Below, piece after piece: positions 22,703 through 30,373 of a DNA stretch of 42,959 nucleotides (position 1 is the stretch's first letter; each line of letters starts with the position of its first letter). The position numbers were made by a program, and so were the translations under genes. The stretch is from Actinomycetota bacterium. Its GTDB lineage: Bacteria > Actinomycetota > Acidimicrobiia > Acidimicrobiales > CADCSY01. The stretch is from the NCBI GenBank assembly GCA_016781135.1, contig JADDQY010000071.1, forward strand, positions 1 to 42,959, read 5' to 3'. The notes below the pieces were generated by a model, which was given only the letters and a program-made list of their open reading frames with translations, did not search any database and was not told the DNA's origin.

Positions 22703-23967
22703 CCCCGCTGCCTCGGCACCTGCTGCCCGACACCGCCGAGATCAGCGGGGGCGGGCGCCTGTCGATCGGCGGCCGCGACCTGGTCGAGCTGGCCGGGGAG
22801 TTCGGCACGCCCTTGTTCGTCTACGACGAGGACCACCTCCGAGCCCGCTGCCGGGAAGCCGTGGCCGCCTTCGGCGACGGCGCCAGCTACGCGGCCAAGG
22901 CGTTCCTGTGCCGGGCCATGGCTCGCCTCGTCCACGAGGAGGGCATGGGCATCGACGTCGCCAGCGGCGGCGAGCTCCACGTCGCCCTCGCCGCCGGCGT
23001 GCCCGCGGCGCGCCTCGTGCTCCACGGCAACAACAAGTCGGAGGCCGAGCTGGCCAGGGCCCTCGACGTCGGTGTCGGTCGGATCGTGATCGACAGCGAC
23101 GACGAGCTCGACCGCATCGAGGCCCTGGTGGCCGCCGGCGCCACTCCGCCCCAGGTGTTGGTGCGAGTCACCCCCGGGGTCGAGGCCCACACCCACGTCT
23201 ACGTCATGACCGGTCAGGCCGACTCCAAGTTCGGCTTCGGCCTGGCCTCGGGTGCGGCGGCCGCCGCGGTGGCTCGGGCGACGGCGTCACCAGCCGTGGA
23301 GCTGGTCGGCGTCCACGCCCACATCGGCAGCAACGTGTTCCTGCTGTCGTCGTTCACCCAGGCCGTCGACGTGCTGGCCGACTTCGTGGTGCCCCTCGGC
23401 CTGCCCGAGCTCAGCCTCGGGGGCGGGCTCGGGGTGGCCTACGTGGAGGGCGAGCAGGCGCCGAGCATCACCGACTGGGGGGCGGTGCTGAGCAAGGCCT
23501 GCGCTGAAGCGGGCATCACCGCCCGGATCTCGGCCGAGCCCGGACGAGCGATCTCCGCCGGTGCCGCCCTCACCCTCTACACCGTTGGCACCATCAAGGC
23601 CCTCGACGGCATCCGCACCTACCTGGCCGTCGACGGCGGCATGAGCGACAACCCCCGCCCCGTCCTCTACGGCAGCGGCTACGAGGCCTTCCTCCCTCGC
23701 GCCACCGACGCCGAGCGCCCCCGAGCGGTGCGGGTGGTGGGCAAGCACTGCGAGTCGGGCGACGTCGTCGTCGCCGACGCCCGGCTGCCTGCCGACGTCG
23801 CCGTCGGCGACGTCCTGGCCACGCCGGTCACCGGCGCCTACGGACACTCGATGGCGTCCAACTACAACAAGGTCACCCGCCCGGCGGTGGTGTTCGTGTC
23901 CGGCGGCGACGCCCGGGTGGTGGTGCGCCGCGAGAGCCTCGACGACCTTTTGCGCCTAGACTCCTGA
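22699..23967 (+). CDS. lysA: Diaminopimelate decarboxylase
   Basis: LysA converts meso-diaminopimelate to L-lysine, the last step of lysine synthesis, with PLP. The 422-aa protein has the PLP lysine K67 in SYAAKAFLC, HAHIGSN and the glycine-rich LSLGGGLGVAY for phosphate binding. AEPGRAIS, KHCESGD (catalytic Cys from the neighbouring subunit) and NYNKVTRPA near the end follow. It starts with ATG overlapping the receiver gene stop by 4 bp. The aspartate-family genes hom and thrC lie 1.4 kb further on, separated by a minus-strand flavoprotein gene, a cluster seen in many actinobacteria. Confidence 0.95.
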   Translation: MTPLPRHLLPDTAEISGGGRLSIGGRDLVELAGEFGTPLFVYDEDHLRARCREAVAAFGDGASYAAKAFLCRAMARLVHEEGMGIDVASGGELHVALAAGVPAARLVLHGNNKSEAELARALDVGVGRIVIDSDDELDRIEALVAAGATPPQVLVRVTPGVEAHTHVYVMTGQADSKFGFGLASGAAAAAVARATASPAVELVGVHAHIGSNVFLLSSFTQAVDVLADFVVPLGLPELSLGGGLGVAYVEGEQAPSITDWGAVLSKACAEAGITARISAEPGRAISAGAALTLYTVGTIKALDGIRTYLAVDGGMSDNPRPVLYGSGYEAFLPRATDAERPRAVRVVGKHCESGDVVVADARLPADVAVGDVLATPVTGAYGHSMASNYNKVTRPAVVFVSGGDARVVVRRESLDDLLRLDS

Positions 23968-23973
23968 CCGACC

Positions 23974-25347
23974 TCACGTCGGGTTGACGACGACTTCGTG
24001 GTCGGTGTCGGCACCCTCGTAGGCGCCCGACTCGGCGTAGGCCGGGTGCTTGTTGAGACGCTGGCGGTGGACCTCCTCGGCCATGATGTCCTTGGTCTGG
24101 CGCAGGACCTGGCGGCGGGGGTGCTCCCCGCTCTTCAGCAGACGGCCGGTGGCGGATGCGAGCCGGCCGGGCGTGAGGACCTCCGACGGCTTGGCCCGGT
24201 GGTTCATCACCTCCAGGAACGAGCCCATCTCGCCCTTGGCCGCCAGCTCGGTGAGGATCTCCACCAGCACCGGCGGGACGGGCCCGGCCCGCCCCAGGTC
24301 GCCGGCGAACCACGCCATCTCGGCGGCGTCGTCGTCGCGCCAGCGCCACCACGTGGCCATGGCGTCGTCGAGTGACGCCGTCGTGCCCATGCCGGCGACG
24401 ATGGCCGACGCCAGGCGCTCGGCCTGGCGGAGGGCGTCGGAGATGCCCTGACCCGGCGTCGGGTCCTTGAAGTGGCCCGCGTCGCCGACCAGGGCCCACC
24501 CCGGCCCCGCCGACTCACGGAAGTAGCCCGTCCAGCGCAGCATGGCCTGGAGCTTCCCGACGCGACGGCCTCCGTCCACGATGGCCGCCACCGGCTCGCA
24601 GGCGGCGACGTGGGCCTCGAAGAACGCTTCGGGGCCGGCCCGGAAGCGGGCCAGGCGCTCGAGCGGGGGAACCACGACCACGAGGAACAGACCGCTGTCG
24701 GCAGGGCAGGCGATCACCAGCTCGTCGTCCCAACGGTGGAAGAACAGCGTCGCCGGCGGCGACCAGGTGGCACCCTCGTGGTAGGCCCAGATGGCGAACC
24801 GCTGCCCGGGGATGAGGTTGTAGCTGCGGGCACCGGTGCTGCGGGCGACGGCCGAACCCCGACCGTCGGCGCCGACGACCAGCGTCGCCTCGAGCAGACG
24901 CTCCCCGCCCTCACCGCTGACCCGGACCCCCGACACACGGCCGTCGCGCTCGACCACGCCGGTCACCCGTGTCGAGGTGTGGACCTCGACCCCCGCCTCG
25001 GCCGCCGCTTCGAGCAGCAGGGCGTCGAGCACCGGGCGCCGCACGCACAGCCACGTCCCGGGATCGTCCGAGCGCCGAGGGATGGAGGCGACCGTCCTCA
25101 AGCCGTCGATTCGGGCGTCGTTGCCCTCGATCCAGGGCGCTCCGCTCGCCAGCACCTTGTCGAGGACACCCAGGCGCTCCAGGACCTTGGCGCCCTCGTT
25201 CTGGAAGATGTGGGTGGAGAGAGTGTCGCTCGGGAACGCGGCCCGGTCGACCAGGGCCACCGAGAGTCCCTCCCGAGCCAGCAGCGTGGCCAGAGGGGAC
25301 CCGGCGCACCGGCCGCCGGCGACGACGACGTCGAAGGCTGCGTGCAT
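23974..25347 (-). CDS. FAD-dependent oxidoreductase, geranylgeranyl reductase / aromatic hydroxylase-like
   Basis: A 457-aa flavoprotein of the PHBH/geranylgeranyl reductase superfamily. The N-terminal VVVAGGRCAGSPLATLLAREG is the FAD Rossmann motif, LVVGADGRGSAVAR is the DG motif, and LVGDAGHFKDPTPGQGISDALRQAE is the GD motif. The C-terminal ~100 residues are helical and basic. The superfamily includes prenyl reductases and monooxygenases; sequence alone does not decide which. The ATG start has a strong GGGAGG site upstream. It is divergent from hom across 54 bp, and its stop is close to that of lysA. It has no operon partner. Confidence 0.85.
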   Translation of the reverse strand: MHAAFDVVVAGGRCAGSPLATLLAREGLSVALVDRAAFPSDTLSTHIFQNEGAKVLERLGVLDKVLASGAPWIEGNDARIDGLRTVASIPRRSDDPGTWLCVRRPVLDALLLEAAAEAGVEVHTSTRVTGVVERDGRVSGVRVSGEGGERLLEATLVVGADGRGSAVARSTGARSYNLIPGQRFAIWAYHEGATWSPPATLFFHRWDDELVIACPADSGLFLVVVVPPLERLARFRAGPEAFFEAHVAACEPVAAIVDGGRRVGKLQAMLRWTGYFRESAGPGWALVGDAGHFKDPTPGQGISDALRQAERLASAIVAGMGTTASLDDAMATWWRWRDDDAAEMAWFAGDLGRAGPVPPVLVEILTELAAKGEMGSFLEVMNHRAKPSEVLTPGRLASATGRLLKSGEHPRRQVLRQTKDIMAEEVHRQRLNKHPAYAESGAYEGADTDHEVVVNPT

Positions 25348-25401
25348 GAGCCCTCCCTCATCTGGGTCGAGCCGATCGTAGAGCACCGGTAGCGTGGCCT
25401 G

Positions 25402-26694
25402 GTGCACGTGGAGACGTCGGTGGTGCGGATCGGGGTGCTGGGCTGCGGCAACGTCGGCGCCGCCCTGGTCACCCTCGTCGCCGAGCAGGCCGACGCCATC
25501 GAAGCTCGCACGGGGCTGCGCCTCGAGGTGGCGCGGGTGGCCGTGCGCAACGTGGCCAAGGCCCGCGCCGTGGAGCTTCCCGAAGGAACCCTCACCCACA
25601 ACGCCCAGGGCCTGGTCGACGACCCCGACGTCGACGTGGTGGTCGAGCTCGTCGGAGGCATCGAGCCGGCTCGCGGCCTGGTGCTCGACGCCCTCAAGGC
25701 GGGGAAGCCCGTGGTCACCGCCAACAAGGAGCTGGTGGCCAACGTCGGCGGCGAGCTGTTCGCCGCCGCCGACGCCGCCGGCGTCGACCTGCTGTTCGAG
25801 GCGGCGGTGGGCGGAGCCATCCCGATCATCCGCCCGCTGCGCGAGTCGCTGGCCGGGACCCGCATCCGCCGGGTGACCGGCATCGTGAACGGCACGACCA
25901 ACTACATCCTCACCCGCATGAGCGAGGAGGGGGCGACCTACGCCGACGCCCTGACCGAAGCCCAGAGCCTGGGCTACGCCGAGCGCGACCCTACCGCCGA
26001 CGTCGAGGGCTTCGACGCCGGAGCCAAGGCCGCCATCCTCGCCACCGTCGCCTTCGGCACCTCCGTAGTGGCGGGTGACGTGTCCCACGAGGGCATCTCC
26101 GGGGTCACCCCCGCCGACATCACCTTCGCCCACCGCCTGGGGTACGAGATCAAGCTGCTGGCGGTGGCCGAGCACGGCGACGACGGCCGGGTGGCGGTGC
26201 GGGTCCACCCGGCGATGGTGCCGGACGGTCACCCCCTCGCCAGCGTGCGGGGGAGCTTCAACGCCGTGTTCGTCGAAGCCGACGCCCTCGGCGAGCTGAT
26301 GCTCTACGGGCGAGGCGCCGGAGGCCTGCCTACGGCGAGCGCGGTGCTGGGCGACGTGGTCGACGCCGCCGGCAACCTCCGCCGTGGCACCTGCGCCAGC
26401 ATCGGGAGCCTCCCCCGGGCGGCGATCCGCCCCATCGACGAGGTCCGCTCCGAGTACTGCCTCCACCTCGAGGTGCTCGACCGTCCGGGCGTGCTCCACG
26501 CCGTCTCGGGGGTGTTCGCCGAGCACGGCGTGTCGATCCGATCGATGGAGCAGGAGGGCCTCGGCGACGAGGCTCGCCTGATCTTCATCACCCACGAGGC
26601 CGCCGAGTCGTCGATCCAGGCCACGCTGGCGTCGTTGAGGGGCCTCGACGTCGTCGACCGGGTGCGCAGCCTGCTGCGGGTGGTGGCGGGATGA
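25402..26694 (+). CDS. hom: Homoserine dehydrogenase
   Basis: This 430-aa enzyme reduces aspartate semialdehyde to homoserine at the branch to threonine and methionine. It has the NAD(P) motif GVLGCGNVGAALV and the catalytic region VTANKELVA. The dehydrogenase signature GIVNGTTNYILTRM...AEAQSLGYAERDPTADVEG is present, as is a C-terminal ACT domain (about 350-430, LEVLDRPGVLHAVSGVFAEHG) for feedback by threonine. The length is typical of the monofunctional regulated form, with no fused aspartokinase. It starts with GTG and is followed after 4 bases by thrC. No T-box or attenuator is seen in the 54-bp upstream spacer. Confidence 0.95.
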   Translation: MHVETSVVRIGVLGCGNVGAALVTLVAEQADAIEARTGLRLEVARVAVRNVAKARAVELPEGTLTHNAQGLVDDPDVDVVVELVGGIEPARGLVLDALKAGKPVVTANKELVANVGGELFAAADAAGVDLLFEAAVGGAIPIIRPLRESLAGTRIRRVTGIVNGTTNYILTRMSEEGATYADALTEAQSLGYAERDPTADVEGFDAGAKAAILATVAFGTSVVAGDVSHEGISGVTPADITFAHRLGYEIKLLAVAEHGDDGRVAVRVHPAMVPDGHPLASVRGSFNAVFVEADALGELMLYGRGAGGLPTASAVLGDVVDAAGNLRRGTCASIGSLPRAAIRPIDEVRSEYCLHLEVLDRPGVLHAVSGVFAEHGVSIRSMEQEGLGDEARLIFITHEAAESSIQATLASLRGLDVVDRVRSLLRVVAG

Positions 26695-26698
26695 ACCG

Positions 26699-28108
26699 GT
26701 GAAGTACGTCAGCACCCGGGGCGAGGCACCGGTTCTCGGCTTCGACGACGTGCTGCTCGCCGGCCTCGCTCGCGACGGCGGGCTCTACGTCCCCGAGTCC
26801 TGGCCGGAGCTGAGCCCCAGCGAGGTGGCCGACCTGTCCGGTCGGCCCTACGCCGAGGTCGCCACCCTGGTGATGGCACCGTTCCTCGGGGGGGGCATCG
26901 ACGAGGAGATGGTGGCGGGCATCGTCGCCGAGGCCTACGCCCGCTTCCGGCACCCGGCGGTGGTGCCCCTGCGCCAGGTGGGCGACAACGAGTGGGTGCT
27001 CGAGCTGTTCCACGGCCCCACCCTGGCGTTCAAGGACGTGGCCCTGCAGGTGCTGGGCCGGCTCTTCGACGCCGAGCTCACCCGGCGGAGCGAGCGGCTC
27101 ACCATCCTCGGGGCCACCTCCGGAGACACCGGGCCGGCGGCGATCGAGGCGTGCCGGGACCGCCACACCCTCGACGTGTTCATCCTCCACCCGGCCGGGC
27201 GCATCTCCGAGGTGCAGCGTCGCCAGATGACGACGGTCGCCTCTGACAACGTCCACAACCTGGCCGTCGAGGGCACCTTCGACGACTGCCAGGACCTGGT
27301 GAAGGCCATCTTCGGCGACCTCGCCCTGCGCGAGCGCCTCAGGCTGTCGGCGGTCAACTCCATCAACTGGGCCCGGGTGCTGCCCCAGGTCGTCTACTAC
27401 CTGGCGGCGGCGGTGGCCCTCGGTGGGCCCAGCCGGCCGGTGTCGTTCTCCGTGCCCACCGGGAACTTCGGCAACGCCCTGGCCGGCTGGGTTGCCCGCC
27501 AGATGGGCGCGCCCATCTCCCGCCTGGTGGTGGCCAGCAACCGCAACGACATCGCCACCCGCTTCCTCACCACCGGCGTGATGGAGCTCCAGCAGGTCCA
27601 CCCCACGACCAGCCCGGCCATGGACATCCAGGTGTCGAGCAACCTCGAGCGCCTGCTCTTCGAGCTGCTCGATCGCCATGCCGGCGACGTCGCCCACCTC
27701 ATGGCCGAGTTCGGCACCACCGGGCGGATGGAGGTCCCGCTCGAGCGGCTGGCCCCGCTCGGCGACCTCTTCGACACCACCCGGGTCGACGACGAGACGG
27801 TCGCCCGGGCCATGGGCGAGCTCTACGCCGCCTCCGGTCACCTGGTCGACCCCCACACCGCGGTCGGTCTGACGGCAGGGCGCACCTGCCGGCGCGACCC
27901 CACCGTCCCGCTCGTGGCCATGGCCACCGCTCATCCGGCCAAGTTCCCCGATACCGTCGAGGCCGCCACCGGGGTGCGCCCCGAGCTGCCCGACCACCTC
28001 GCCGACCTCTACGACCGCCCCGAGCGCTGCACCACCTTGCCCTGCGACCTGGCTGCCGTGCGTGACTACGTCGTCTCCAACGCCCGCGCCGCCGGCCATA
28101 CCGGTTGA
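26699..28108 (+). CDS. thrC: Threonine synthase
   Basis: A 469-aa PLP enzyme that converts O-phosphohomoserine to threonine. It is the long type (E. coli/yeast-like): an N-terminal YVSTRGEAPVLGFDDVLL...GLARDGGLYVPE signature, the PLP lysine K112 in GPTLAFKDVALQ, GATSGDTGPAA for phosphate, and SVPTGNFGNALAG. It starts with GTG just after hom and clearly belongs to the same operon. The next gene is the ApgM-family protein, while a GHMP-type thrB is absent between or next to them. Confidence 0.95.
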   Translation: MKYVSTRGEAPVLGFDDVLLAGLARDGGLYVPESWPELSPSEVADLSGRPYAEVATLVMAPFLGGGIDEEMVAGIVAEAYARFRHPAVVPLRQVGDNEWVLELFHGPTLAFKDVALQVLGRLFDAELTRRSERLTILGATSGDTGPAAIEACRDRHTLDVFILHPAGRISEVQRRQMTTVASDNVHNLAVEGTFDDCQDLVKAIFGDLALRERLRLSAVNSINWARVLPQVVYYLAAAVALGGPSRPVSFSVPTGNFGNALAGWVARQMGAPISRLVVASNRNDIATRFLTTGVMELQQVHPTTSPAMDIQVSSNLERLLFELLDRHAGDVAHLMAEFGTTGRMEVPLERLAPLGDLFDTTRVDDETVARAMGELYAASGHLVDPHTAVGLTAGRTCRRDPTVPLVAMATAHPAKFPDTVEAATGVRPELPDHLADLYDRPERCTTLPCDLAAVRDYVVSNARAAGHTG

Positions 28109-28136
28109 GACGGGTGCGGGCGGTACCGTTCGGCCG

Positions 28137-29285
28137 GTGAAGTACGTGGTGTGCGTGCCCGACGGGTGCGCCGACGAGCCCCTCGCCGCCCTCGGGGACC
28201 GGACCCCGCTCGAGGCTGCGGCCATGCCCACGCTGGCGGCGCTCGCCCGGCGAGGCGAGCTGGGGCGGGCGGCGGTCATCCCTGTGGGCCTGCCTCCCGG
28301 CAGCGACGTGGGCAACATGAGCATCCTGGGCTACGACCCCGCTGTGCACCACACAGGGCGGGCCCCGATCGAGGCGGCCGGACTGGGCGTGGCGTTGGGC
28401 CCCGACGAGGTCGCCTACCGCTGCAACCTCGTCACGGTGGCCGACGACGGCACCATGGTCGACTTCGCCGGCGGGCACCCGAGCACCGACGAGGCGGCCG
28501 AGGTCCTGGCCGCCCTGCAGGACGAGCTCGGCTCCGAGGAGGTCCGCTTCCACCCCGGCGTCCAGTACCGCCACTTGCTGGTGGTGCCCGCCCCCTGGGG
28601 CGAGGCCGAGTGCGTACCCCCCCACGACCTGTCCGGCAAGGCGGCGGTGTGGCCGAGCGGGCCGGCCGCCGCCCAGCTGCGCGACCTCATGGACGCCTCA
28701 CGCCCGATCGTCTCGAGCTTCGACGGCCCCGCCAACCAGGTCTGGCTGTGGGGCCAGGGCCGCCAGCCGGTGTTGCCACCGTTCCGGGACCGTCACGGGC
28801 TCGGCGGCGCCCTCACCACCGCCGTCGACCTCGTGCGGGGACTGGGTGTGCTGGCCGGCCTCGAGGTGGTCGAGGTCGCCGGCGCCACCGGGTGGTACGA
28901 CACCGACTACGAGGGCAAGCGCGATGCGTGCCTGACCACCCTCGCCGAGGGCGCCGACCTGTTCGTGATCCACGTGGAGGCCACCGACGAGGCGGGCCAC
29001 GCCGGTGACGTCGAGGAGAAGGTGGCGGCCCTCGAGCACTGGGACCGGCGGATCCTGGAGCCGTTGGTCGAGGGGCTCGACGCCCTGGGGCCGTGGCGAC
29101 TGCTGCTGCTGCCCGATCACGCCACGCCCCTGGCCACCAGGACCCACACCAGCGACCCCGTCCCCTGGCTGCTGGTCGACAGCGAGGTCGATGGGCCCGG
29201 GGGCACCTACAGCGAGGCGGGCACCGCCTCGGCGGCACCAGTGCCCGGCCACGAGCTCATGGCCCGCCTCGTCTCCCGGCGCTGA
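28137..29285 (+). CDS. ApgM-family protein, putative alternative homoserine kinase
   Basis: A 382-aa alkaline-phosphatase-superfamily protein of the archaeal-type, cofactor-independent phosphoglycerate mutase group. Metal-site features are the N-terminal VCVPDGCADEP, PPGSDVGNMSILGYDP with the active Ser, the HVEATDEAGHAGDV region and LLPDHATPLATRTHTSDPVP. In many bacteria this family sits beside threonine genes and is annotated as a predicted functional analogue of homoserine kinase. Genetic work in Bacteroides supports that role as I recall. Here it is 28 bp after thrC with no thrB in sight, which favours homoserine phosphorylation over glycolysis. The GTG at 28137 was chosen because MKYVV begins the conserved core. 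Confidence 0.85.
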   Translation: MKYVVCVPDGCADEPLAALGDRTPLEAAAMPTLAALARRGELGRAAVIPVGLPPGSDVGNMSILGYDPAVHHTGRAPIEAAGLGVALGPDEVAYRCNLVTVADDGTMVDFAGGHPSTDEAAEVLAALQDELGSEEVRFHPGVQYRHLLVVPAPWGEAECVPPHDLSGKAAVWPSGPAAAQLRDLMDASRPIVSSFDGPANQVWLWGQGRQPVLPPFRDRHGLGGALTTAVDLVRGLGVLAGLEVVEVAGATGWYDTDYEGKRDACLTTLAEGADLFVIHVEATDEAGHAGDVEEKVAALEHWDRRILEPLVEGLDALGPWRLLLLPDHATPLATRTHTSDPVPWLLVDSEVDGPGGTYSEAGTASAAPVPGHELMARLVSRR

Positions 29286-29324
29286 CGACGGCGGGGCGAG
29301 GCCCGCCGGTACCCTGGAGCGGCC

Positions 29325-30203
29325 ATGCCCGCCTCCCCGTACGAGCCCGCACCGACCTCCGGCGGCGACCACGCCTACGGTGTGTGGCACTGCTACCGCC
29401 ACCCGGGGCAGGAGAGCGGCGTGCGATGCCGGCGCTGCGAGCGTCCGATCTGCCCCGATTGCATGGTCAGCGCCCCGGTGGGCTTCCAGTGCCCCTCGTG
29501 CGTCGCCCAGGCGCCGCCGGTGCACACCATGCGCTCGCTCGCAGCCAGGCCGGTCGTCACCCTCGCCCTCATCGCCGCAAGCGTGGTGCTGTTCGTGCCC
29601 TCGCTCGCCGTCGGCGGCGGCATCGACGGGAGCGGCCCCGACCTGATCACCCGCCTGGCGCTCCACGGCCCGGCGGTGGCGGCCGGCGAGTGGTGGCGTC
29701 TGGTGACGAGTGGCTTCTTGCACCTCGGCCTCATCCACCTCGGGTTCAACATGGTGCTGCTCTACCAGCTCGGCTCCATGCTCGAGCCGGCGCTGGGCCG
29801 GGTGCGCTTTGCCGCCCTGTACGCCACCGCCCTGCTGACCGGCTCGTTCGGGGCCTTGCTGCTGCAGCCCGACGCCCGCACCGCCGGTGCGTCCGGCGCC
29901 GTGTTCGGGCTCATGGGCGCTGCCTTCATCGGCATGCGCCGCCGAGGCGTCGACCCGATGCAGTCCGGCATAGGCGGGTTACTGGTCATCAACCTGTTGC
30001 TCACCTTCGCCATCCCCGGAATCTCCATCGGCGGCCACCTCGGGGGACTGGTCGGAGGGGCAGCGGCGGCGGGCGTGCTGTTCGCCACCGAAGGGGACGA
30101 CGCTGGCCGCCGGGCAGCAGGGGTAGCCGGCTGCGGGGCGCTGGCGGCGGCCGCCGTCGTCGGCTCGGTCCTCACCGCCACGACGCCTCTGTGGCCGTTC
30201 TAG
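29325..30203 (+). CDS. Rhomboid-family intramembrane serine protease with N-terminal zinc-binding region
   Basis: A 292-aa membrane protease. Residues 20-62 hold Cys/His pairs (CYRHP, CRRC, CPDC, CPSC) forming a B-box-like zinc finger that often precedes actinobacterial rhomboids. The membrane part follows with about six or seven helices. The catalytic Ser is in GASGAVFG and the His in GGHLGG. LHLGLIHLGFNM holds the conserved HxxxN of helix 2. It would cut membrane-protein segments; the target is unknown. The ATG start lies 39 bp after the ApgM-family gene. Downstream it converges with dxs. Confidence 0.93.
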   Translation: MPASPYEPAPTSGGDHAYGVWHCYRHPGQESGVRCRRCERPICPDCMVSAPVGFQCPSCVAQAPPVHTMRSLAARPVVTLALIAASVVLFVPSLAVGGGIDGSGPDLITRLALHGPAVAAGEWWRLVTSGFLHLGLIHLGFNMVLLYQLGSMLEPALGRVRFAALYATALLTGSFGALLLQPDARTAGASGAVFGLMGAAFIGMRRRGVDPMQSGIGGLLVINLLLTFAIPGISIGGHLGGLVGGAAAAGVLFATEGDDAGRRAAGVAGCGALAAAAVVGSVLTATTPLWPF

Positions 30204-30238
30204 TCGTGCCACCGCCCCGCCGCTGACCGCACCCTCGT

Positions 30239-30276
30239 AGAGCTCGGGCGCGTGGGTCCCAACAGATCCGAGCTCT
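30239..30276. terminator. Candidate bidirectional terminator hairpin
   Basis: A 9-bp perfect stem, AGAGCTCGG at 30239-30247 and CCGAGCTCT at 30268-30276, encloses a 20-base loop. It lies in the 170-bp spacer between the convergent rhomboid and dxs genes, where a terminator is expected. No T-run follows, as is common in GC-rich genomes. Confidence 0.4.
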
Positions 30277-30373
30277 GGTTCAGCCGCTCGGGCCCTCCCC
30301 ACCGTCGACCATCATCCACGGTGAGCCGGAGCGAACCCGGGCGCGCCGCCGCCAGGACAGGGTTGAGGACTGG

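Noticed and set aside
23974..26715. Very long minus-strand open frame (913 codons) spanning the flavoprotein and the hom gene complement
   Set aside because: Only the part from 25347 down is a flavoprotein; the rest is the complement of homoserine dehydrogenase, open because of high GC.
26697..28149. Identical start context CCGGTGAAGTACGT at thrC and the ApgM-family gene, considered as a shared regulatory element
   Set aside because: It is short and covers the start codon and first codons of both proteins; coincidence of a common MKYV start is simpler.
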